A stretch of DNA of 14,134 bases from Phoronis ovalis (taxonomy: Eukaryota > Phoronida > Phoronidae). The stretch is taken from contig JAOXYB010034085.1 of NCBI GenBank assembly GCA_028565635.1, forward strand, positions 1-14,134, given 5' to 3'. The stretch's first letter is position 1, and every line of letters begins with the position of its first letter. Below, piece after piece: positions 7,977 to 14,134 of the stretch. A program made the position numbers and the translations under genes. The notes under the pieces are model-generated. The model did no database searches. It was not told where the DNA came from and saw only the letters and a program-made list of their open reading frames with translations.

Positions 7977-8061
7977 CGTAACTTTACGACTCGGGTAAGT
8001 ATCTTTACAGAGTTACGTAAATTTTACGGAAATCGTAAAAATTACGGAATCGTAACTTTAC
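7977..8061. repeat. cluster of CGTAA/TTACG repeats
   Basis: CGTAACTTTAC occurs at both ends (7977-7987 and 8051-8061). Between them are TTACGGAAATCGTAA (8024-8038), its near copy TTACGGAATCGTAA (8042-8055) and a palindromic TTACGTAA (8013-8020). The repeats overlap in direct and inverted orientation. A degenerate transposon end or a clustered transcription-factor-site array are both possible. Confidence 0.6.
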
Positions 8062-8185
8062 AATGTTTCCGACAACGGGCCCCTGGTAATTTATTTCTGA
8101 GCAACCCGCGACGTGCAATACAATTATATTAAGTGTGTCTTAAGGTATCGCCGTCACAATAGAATCAAACATTGACGAACCAACT

Positions 8186-8215
8186 CCAAGGTCAAAGGTC
8201 CCGGCAATGACGTCA
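8186..8215. promoter_or_regulatory. candidate enhancer motif cluster (DR1 nuclear-receptor site plus CRE)
   Basis: CCAAGGTCA (8186-8194) fits the extended half-site used by NR5A/ERR-type receptors. It overlaps a DR1 element AGGTCA-A-AGGTCC (8189-8201), one base off the consensus for RXR/HNF4-type receptors. A perfect TGACGTCA CRE follows at 8208-8215. It lies about 1.4 kb beyond the 3' end of the receptor gene. Motif matches alone do not show activity. Confidence 0.3.
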
Positions 8216-8837
8216 AAAGAGCAAAACGGCGGATTGCAACAAAGAACGATACCACGAATTCACATTTCATTGCAAACGGTAATAAGGTTACAGTTTTAGC
8301 GCTATTCAGAACGTCATCATATGAATCAATATAGTTTTACTTCTCAGTTCCTTGTTATTCAAGTTACACAAATATTACGAACATGAATTGTAACAGTTCA
8401 GTTTCGTTCGGCACCTTTGCAGGTAAAATCTCTGATACATCCCGTCTTGTGTAAGTATTTTGTGCTACGCAAACGTGTATTTGTAAGTCTATCTCATGCG
8501 ACCACACCAACCAACTGTTGCTTCTGCCTCTCTAATTAACATGAATGCGATGTTACACAATGACGTACGATGAGACATGGTCACAAACGGCTGTAGCTAT
8601 GCCGAGATGTGTCTTCATATACGCGTATTTAAAAACATTGTTACGCCTTGTTAAACGTTCCATTTCCAATATCAATTACAGTTATGGATTAGATATTCAA
8701 TAGCTTCAAATATGTATAACAAACATTAAGAATAATGCTGGAACGAATAGCAGGCAAGCAAAAATTATATTATATATAAGTAAAGTCTATATTCATTGAC
8801 TCAGTTTGTGTTTCTTTTTAAACCAAATTACCAAGCG
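8216..8837. other. non-coding stretch, nothing recognised
   Basis: No coding signal or clear repeat on either strand. Confidence 0.45.
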
Positions 8838-9001
8838 TAACTAACCAAAGTGGACTCGAGCCGTTAATCCTCACTCGCTCTTTATCCTCCCATGAGAACA
8901 CTTTCAGGATTTCGCTAAAACTTTTTGCTCCTCGAACAATCATTTCCGTGTACTCGCATAAGCTGCCGGGAACTCGAATTCAAGTCCACACTGGTTAGTT
9001 A
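8838..9001. mobile_element. 164-bp MITE-like inverted-repeat element
   Basis: The left end TAACTAACCA..GTGGACT at 8838-8856 is repeated inverted at the right end (about 8983-9001), with imperfect continuation inwards; TTCGAGTT/CTCGAG-like bases lie just inside both ends. It has no open frame. Size, terminal inverted repeats and lack of coding capacity suit a non-autonomous DNA transposon. I do not see a convincing target-site duplication. Confidence 0.55.
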
Positions 9002-9635
9002 GGTCTGATTTCTAGTTAGTACATAATCAACGTTACACAATCACTACTGTATCGGTACTGCTAAAAAAGCGCTTCGTAGTTTCTCGGATCAATATATCCT
9101 CATCAATGCGATGTCATTCATAAAGTATTACTCACTGGTGGGTAACGAGGTCATCGAAATAAATGTTCATGTGCAATGTTTGCTCCTTACAGAAAGCCAC
9201 ACTGCTGAAGTGTGCATATCGCGTTTTTTAATGTTCTACACCCATAATCAACTTGTTAAACAAACACTTAACCGGCCTGGTTAGTCAAATAATTTTCTTT
9301 ACCTCTTCACCTATGTCATGTTTTAACATGTCCCATAATACTGAACAAAAATCACTAATCGTGTCAGATTCATTATAAGCAGCGCATTTCTTCAATTATA
9401 ATACGTGACAACTCAATGGTACAGACATCTGTCGAAGCATAACCTAAGTTTCAGTTCTTCAACACATAGCCCTGCAATCGATACTTCCGACGCTGCAGCA
9501 TATCCACTCATTGTGTGTACTAAATAGTATTCATTATCTTTTAGGAAGGAACAGCACTTTTAGGTTGTGTCATACTTAGCGCCAGAATGTTGAAAACAAT
9601 ACGAGAACTTCCCATTGGTCGACGCAACTAACCAC
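9002..9635. other. 3' flank of the receptor gene, no other gene seen
   Basis: Read on the minus strand this follows the receptor stop codon. No AATAAA is found on that strand in this stretch; an ATTAAA variant lies at 9227-9232 (minus) and could serve as a poly(A) signal. A 14-bp palindrome CATGTTTTAACATG is at 9317-9330. Confidence 0.4.
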
Positions 9636-10844
9636 TCAACATTCTCCATTTTCTGGTACATGTAATTGCACCTTTTCTGAATCGGCGTCATAACTAACGC
9701 CTGAACTTTTAATACTGTTCGAACTTTCCCCATTGTTTTGCTGAGCTCCATTAGTAGCTGGAAAGTCTTTCGAAGGCGATCGATTCAAAAATGAATTCTG
9801 AGTTTCAATGGCGGTATACGTTGATCCTTGAACGGTTCCGTTTCTCTTTCCTCGAGCTTCAACCCCTCGAAATAAACACGGAACAATTTGATTGAATTCT
9901 TTACGGAAATTGTCATTCATAAATGCGTACAAAAATGGGTTGTAAATAATTGAGGACATAGCGATAATATGCACAATTAGAAATATTAACAAAATATATT
10001 TGTTATTTGCCAATGCTTGTACTTCATGAAAATCACTTATTAAGTGGTAAATATTAAGCGGCAACCAACAGATCACGAAGATTGCAACCATGGCAATTAA
10101 CATTCGATTAGTGCGTTTTTTACGACGGATTTCAAGTTCTTCACGTTCCCTACATCTTGATCCTAATTTCATTTGTGACCTCTTTCTTAAGGCTAAACTT
10201 ACAGCCGTATAACAATACGTTATGATCACACATGGCACTATGTATTGTAACATCAAAATCATCACGGTGAAAAATCGGCGCGCTCCATTGCCTGGAAAAT
10301 CTTCCTCACAATTGTCAGACTTCGTGTAGTTGTCCAGTTTAACTTTACTATAAATTCCCAAAGGGAGAGATGTCGAAATAGAGATCACCCAAATTCCGCA
10401 AATAAGAATAATACATAACCATACTTTGATCCTAGGTTTAAACGGGTGAACTATGACGAAATATCGGTCAACCGCTATCGCAATTGATGTTAACGTGGAT
10501 ACGAAAACACCAATGCAGAGGATCATTGGCACAATGTGACACAATATATCTCCAAATATCCATGATTTTAAAAAGACGGCGAGCGGCGTAAAGGGGACTG
10601 CAAAAAAGCATAGCATGATGTCACTAGCCGCTAAGTTTGTTATGAATATGTTCGTTATCGTCTGCATGGCTTTGTTTCGGACGACGACAAAGATGACCAA
10701 AAAATTCCCTCCAACTCCCAAGATAAATATGATAACATATAAAGTTATGAATATTGCTCGCAACCATGACTGATCCGTCACATTACCGGAGATGCCAGTT
10801 GTCGCATTATCGGTTACATTGCTAGATGAGTGTATTTCGTTCAT
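9636..10844 (-). CDS. sNPFR: short neuropeptide F receptor-like class A GPCR
   Basis: Complete 402-residue rhodopsin-class receptor in a single exon; the ATG has A at -3. The N-terminus carries sequons N9, N13 and N21. Seven membrane segments lie at about 29-54, 65-90, 101-125, 142-162, 191-216, 247-270 and 284-308. Landmarks: N47 in TM1, LAASD (D75) in TM2, C102 and C179 for the TM3-ECL2 disulfide, DRY at 126-128, W152 in TM4, P204 in TM5, CWLP at 259-262 and NPFLY at 302-306. A DNFRKEF helix 8 (311-317) precedes C323, a likely palmitoylation site. RNKAMQT before TM2, DRYFVIVHPFKPR after TM3, RKKRTNRMLIAMVA entering TM6 and IAMSS..YNPFLYA in TM7 match what I know of sNPF receptors, related to NPY/PrRP receptors. 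The ligand would be an amidated sNPF/LFRFamide-type peptide with Gi/o or Gq coupling; this is inferred from family. Other NPY-like subfamilies are the alternative. Confidence 0.85.
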   Translation of the reverse strand: MNEIHSSSNVTDNATTGISGNVTDQSWLRAIFITLYVIIFILGVGGNFLVIFVVVRNKAMQTITNIFITNLAASDIMLCFFAVPFTPLAVFLKSWIFGDILCHIVPMILCIGVFVSTLTSIAIAVDRYFVIVHPFKPRIKVWLCIILICGIWVISISTSLPLGIYSKVKLDNYTKSDNCEEDFPGNGARRFFTVMILMLQYIVPCVIITYCYTAVSLALRKRSQMKLGSRCREREELEIRRKKRTNRMLIAMVAIFVICWLPLNIYHLISDFHEVQALANNKYILLIFLIVHIIAMSSIIYNPFLYAFMNDNFRKEFNQIVPCLFRGVEARGKRNGTVQGSTYTAIETQNSFLNRSPSKDFPATNGAQQNNGESSNSIKSSGVSYDADSEKVQLHVPENGEC

Positions 10845-11003
10845 TTTTGCTGTTAATATACCGTCCTGTAATTATGTTGCTACTTGTTCCAACTGATATC
10901 GGACGCAAATTCTTCTGTTACTTTATCTAAAAACAAAAGGAACAATGCCACAACTGAATAAATAGCACACACTAGCATCACATACAATCTCTTTTTATTC
11001 ACC
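10845..11003 (-). promoter_or_regulatory. 5' flank of the receptor gene
   Basis: This 159-bp stretch between the start codon and the foldback element must hold the 5' UTR, promoter or a leader-intron end. On the minus strand an ACAG about 25 bases before the ATG could be a splice acceptor, but it lacks a pyrimidine tract. No clear TATA box. Confidence 0.3.
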
Positions 11004-11856
11004 TACTGTTGATCTCATAATGTATAAATAATCGAAATTCCGAAATAACTTTGAGGAAAACATAATTTCCTCCAAGGCACCTGAATAAAGTGAAAACGCA
11101 GACACCACCTAATGTAGAACGTGGTATTTTGAAATGCTCATTTCTTTATGAAAAATGTTTTAAAAACTTGGAAGTAAGATCAACCTAGAAAACAAGTATC
11201 TCGCCAGATGTCGTAGCATTCGCTGTGCATGGGAAATCAACACTCAAGGAAAACGATGGTAATTTGCATATCAATTGAGAAGTACCAGCAACCGCGTGTA
11301 AAGAATCTTTTGTCTGGCACTTGCGTTAACATGAACTTTACTAAGGGACACTCCCAAAGAAAAGCTGAAAAGCAAACTGGACTCAGTCTGAATAATGATT
11401 ATTTTTTTCACTCAAATTGTCTAAAGTGATGATAAATTATACTTTTTCAATTGTGTAACTTATATTTAGTCATATTTAAATTTTGATAGTTTGATACCAT
11501 TAAACCCCAATTTTATATATTTTTATTTTCAGTACTAATAATGATCAATTTATTGATAGTACTGTTATAAATGACGAGATATGAGTAAAATTATCAAAAT
11601 TGTCATCTATCAATATATTAAATCCTTATATAATTAGTCCTTCCAGGGGTCCCTCCTCAGCCTGTGGACAGGCTAGCGAGAATATTTGTGTTCAATGCTA
11701 GATGTCTGTGCAAACTTTTTAAACATTTTTAATAAAAAAGTGAGCATTTGAAAAATTCAAAATACCACATTCTACACTAGGTGGTGTCGCTGTTTTCACT
11801 TTTATCCAGGTGCCTTGCGGAATTTCGATTATTTATACATTATGAGATCAATAGTT
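11004..11856. mobile_element. 853-bp foldback (long inverted-repeat) element
   Basis: The left arm (about 11004-11168) and right arm (about 11713-11856) are inverted copies. Shared blocks, read in left-arm order, include TTGATCTCATAATGTATAAA, ATCGAAATTCCG, AAGGCACCTG, GACACCACCTA and GTGGTATTTTGAA. The left arm has about 28 extra bases (near 11043-11071). The 540-bp centre is non-coding, AT-rich and contains a perfect 7-bp-stem hairpin AGCCTGT-GG-ACAGGCT at 11659-11674. No transposase frame is seen, so it is a non-autonomous foldback or MITE-type element. The ends are diffuse and no target-site duplication is convincing. It lies about 150 bp upstream of the receptor start codon. Confidence 0.8.
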
Positions 11857-11880
11857 AGTAATTTTATAAGCCACAGTTCG

Positions 11881-12478
11881 TTGGACACTCACCACTAGTT
11901 CGGCTAGCCAATTTACGAGGGACACTCACAAAGTTCGTTCAGCTCTAATCTTCGGATTTTATGGAAGAATTTATTGTAACTAATGTACCACAAATGCGAT
12001 GATCATGTACAACATAATACCAATAAAACGTTACTAACAATTATACAATAATGTGAAAACAAATTTAACAATAACAGATAGACAATGTACACACAACCGA
12101 GTTATCAGCACATCCCAGAACAAAATCAGTTATTATTTCATTTAAAACTATCATGTACAAATTCTGCTAGTGCTAGAATGATCTTATTGTTTTGATTACT
12201 TACAATGTGAACACATGTATTCGTTCGATTCTTTTCTTCAAAATTATTACTATTGACAGTATTAAACAATTTAGATCTATCTTTAGAGTAGAATGAGCAA
12301 GACCATATCAAATGTATTTCATCTTCACATTTGTTATACAATTTGGGTGGAATCTTTGTTCGGGGAGAGTTTTTGGTCTGATGTATCACTTACATGATCG
12401 TAAAGAAGCGAAGTGTTCAACTTGGTGAATGTCACTAGTACATTATCTGTGCTAGACGAACTGGTAGTAAGTGTCCAA
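11881..12478. repeat. inverted-repeat structure enclosing a LINE fragment
   Basis: The left arm 11881-11952 starts TTGGACACTCACCACTAGTT. Its imperfect inverse is the right arm, about 12410-12478, ending in GTGTCCAA. Within each arm the GGACACTCAC-AGTTCG motif occurs twice, about 40 bases apart, as subterminal repeats of DNA transposons often do. It abuts the foldback element with only about 25 bases between. Confidence 0.6.
12138..12389 (-). mobile_element. LINE (non-LTR retrotransposon) reverse-transcriptase ORF, C-terminal fragment
   Basis: An 83-codon open stretch resembling the extreme C-terminus of ORF2 in jockey/L1-like LINEs. A Cys-rich CEDEIH..WSC motif is followed by FYSKDRSKLF, like the C-x-DE-x-H-x(5-6)-C...Y..R..LF pattern of the post-RT domain, then a long helical tail that stops at a natural TGA (12138-12140). 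The frame has no ATG at its start and is cut by a TAA at 12390-12392, so polymerase and endonuclease domains are absent. It is a dead 5'-truncated copy. Lineage within LINEs cannot be fixed by eye. Confidence 0.6.
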
Positions 12479-12570
12479 GGAATTGGGACCCTTTAGAACG
12501 ATTTAGGTAACATTATGTGAAAGTCGGTGGATGTTAAAGACTACATATGGTCACAACTGATGTAAGTGGT

Positions 12571-12617
12571 GGCGGAGTGGTCTGGCCCTGTGTGGTTGGC
12601 GGAGTGGTCTGGCCCTG
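12571..12617. repeat. 27-bp tandem repeat, two copies
   Basis: GGCGGAGTGGTCTGGCCCTG occurs at 12571-12590 and 12598-12617, separated by 7 bases. It is GC-rich in an AT-rich setting. On the minus strand it reads QTTPP-type codons within a short open frame (12534-12764) that I do not recognise and do not call as a gene. Confidence 0.85.
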
Positions 12618-13790
12618 CTGGAAGAAGTGTGAAACCTTAAATTTATAATTGTTTCTTTTTTCCTCCTTGGCGCTGGCTTTTTTGTTTGATTTGTTTCTGT
12701 TTGAAAGGTAAATCACTGTACAAGAGATTGAGATTAATATTTGCTTTTTAAAGTAAAAAACCAAAAACCAAAATGTGATGGGATTATTTGAGCCAGGGCA
12801 AAGCTATGAATTTTGTCAGTTGTTAAGTTGCATTTTCCTGGGGGTAGTCTATATAGCGGAATAGCAAAAAAATTTCCTGGTCATACCTGCACGAAAAATT
12901 TACTGGGAGTAGTATACATAATAATCTTCAGTTCTTAACAGGTCATTTTCTTGGCGCAATGTTTGGGAAATTTGTATAATGATTTAAATTACATGAATTT
13001 ACTATAGAAGTGAATGGGAAAATCAATTGTGTCCTTATACCAAATAGTTCGATAAACAAAGCAATTTTACATACGTTTAGGTTAAAGTTACCACGCACGT
13101 TCTCATACATTTTGCTACGAAGCATATTTTTGCATCAATATATCATTCAGTCCACCTACACTTTAGCTTTGAATTCCAAAAGCCAGAAAAGACGACTAAT
13201 GGCGTACAACGACTTTTACTTTTGTATAAAAATGATTCTGATGTGAAATCTTTTCTGCTTGCTATAATGGGAAAGTAATTTGTACTGTCGGAATATTAAT
13301 TCGCACTTAACTGAACTTTTGATATCAGGAAATTAACATATATGTGTACCTGACAAAAGTCTTCTTCTATTAAAGAAACAGATAAATTTGCTAGTCAGTA
13401 CTTACAATAGTACCTATTTAAAACTCAATTATTAAACATCTTCAACACACAATCCGTCGGCAACAACAGCGGACAAGATTAGATGGCACTGAATGCCGTC
13501 AGTTAACCTGGAGCGTTATAGTAGTAAATGTCCGAGGAATTCTCTTAAAGTTTTAATCCGTATCCAAAGGTATTTGATGCGCAGATCACGATACCTAGTA
13601 AGCATTCACAGCGCGAAATGAAAAGAATAAGTCGGGTTAAGCCTTGCGTATAAGCCGCGTATTCCTATAGATACGTTAAGATTATGTTGATTCTAAGTTG
13701 CGTACACAAGTGGCCTACGTCTGTGAATAAGCATACACCTAGCTGTGTAGCCGGTTTAGTAAAATTAATTAACCGTAAGTTGAGTATAAG
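12618..13790. other. non-coding stretch with imperfect repeats, no gene recognised
   Basis: A loosely repeated motif (TTTCCTGGGGGTAGTCTATATA near 12834 and TTTACTGGGAGTAGTATACATA near 12899) suggests an old ~65-bp tandem duplication. A 78-codon frame at 13010-13246 (+) starts with a proper ATG but lacks recognisable domain, signal peptide or splice context; I treat it as chance. Confidence 0.45.
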
Positions 13791-13795
13791 TAAGA

Positions 13796-13870
13796 TTACG
13801 TAACTTTTACAACACATAAATATTTGCAGCGTCCTGATTGGTTACCAGCTGTCCTTGATATTCTGATTGG
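13796..13870. promoter_or_regulatory. candidate promoter motifs: TTACGTAA and paired CCAAT boxes
   Basis: A perfect TTACGTAA palindrome (bZIP/PAR-type site) at 13796-13803 is followed by two inverted CCAAT boxes in the context CTGATTGG, with ATTGG at 13837-13841 and 13866-13870, 29 bases apart. NF-Y sites often come in such pairs near start sites. No gene is visible to the right within the window, so a gene further right could be the target. Confidence 0.25.
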
Positions 13871-14134
13871 ATGATTGCTTACTTGATGCGGAACAACTAA
13901 TATTGTTGGATAATTGTGTTAAGAATGTAACTGTTTATTCGATAATCGATGGTGAAATTGGTTCTTCGTATCCGATATTACGAATATTTTTAAATTGTAG
14001 AGCTGTTTTGAATAAATACTGATGTACACCATAATATTATACGTCAAGTCATCAAAGCATTTTTGTCGAGGCAAAAAATGAGAAATTAATGTAAAATAAA
14101 CAATTATAAACAGGATTTATGCATATAACTATTA
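13871..14134. other. right edge, AT-rich, nothing recognised
   Basis: No open frame of note and no repeat that I can identify. An AATAAA occurs near 14010. Confidence 0.4.

Noticed and set aside
11229-11429. Open frame in the centre of the foldback element
   Set aside because: Starts at a proper ATG but has no transposase motif, no DDE/D pattern and is too short.
13010-13246. 78-codon frame (+) as a gene
   Set aside because: No domain, signal peptide, paralogue or splice context; length is expected by chance in this much sequence.
1-14134. CRISPR array, tRNA or rRNA gene
   Set aside because: No regularly spaced repeats with unique spacers, no cloverleaf with A/B boxes and no rRNA core sequence noticed on either strand by eye.

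Overview
The window looks like nuclear DNA from a metazoan, most likely a marine invertebrate. It is AT-rich, gene-poor, full of small inverted-repeat elements and microsatellites, and its reading frames have no bacterial-type operon layout or ribosome binding sites. The coding content is a family of extracellular complement-control-protein (CCP/sushi) genes and a class A neuropeptide receptor resembling short neuropeptide F receptors. A lophotrochozoan such as a mollusc would fit the receptor and the LINE remnant, but the sequence does not prove it.

Left half (about 1.68-6.5 kb, + strand): two tandem paralogues (1797-3026 and 4905-5822). Each encodes a signal peptide, three CCP modules, a Thr-rich mucin-like stalk and a C-terminal hydrophobic tail of GPI-anchor type. 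This order resembles vertebrate decay-accelerating factor (CD55). Each gene is one uninterrupted exon, and about 110 bp of 5' flank is shared. Directly behind the second gene lies a decayed 3' end of a third family member (about 5855-6500), collinear with the 3' end and 3' flank of the first gene. The two intact genes are mosaics: CCP1 and stalk length have diverged strongly, while patches of 59 and 55 bp are identical at every position.

Middle (6.5-9.6 kb): no gene recognised. It holds a 58-nt near-perfect hairpin (7204-7261), a cluster of TTACGGAA-type repeats, a nuclear-receptor/CRE-like motif cluster (8186-8215) and a 164-bp MITE-like inverted-repeat element (8838-9001).

Right half: a complete intronless receptor gene on the minus strand (9636-10844). 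About 150 bp upstream of its start codon begins an 853-bp foldback element with arms of about 150 bp (11004-11856). Next to it is a second inverted-repeat structure (about 11881-12478) enclosing the C-terminal end of a LINE reverse-transcriptase ORF on the minus strand. From 12.5 kb to the right edge I see only short repeats and candidate promoter motifs.

The sushi genes and the receptor show no evident functional link. The sushi array is the most interesting system: a small, actively rearranging family of probable cell-surface recognition or complement-regulator-like proteins. All functional statements are inferred from architecture and motifs read by eye; no database search was run.
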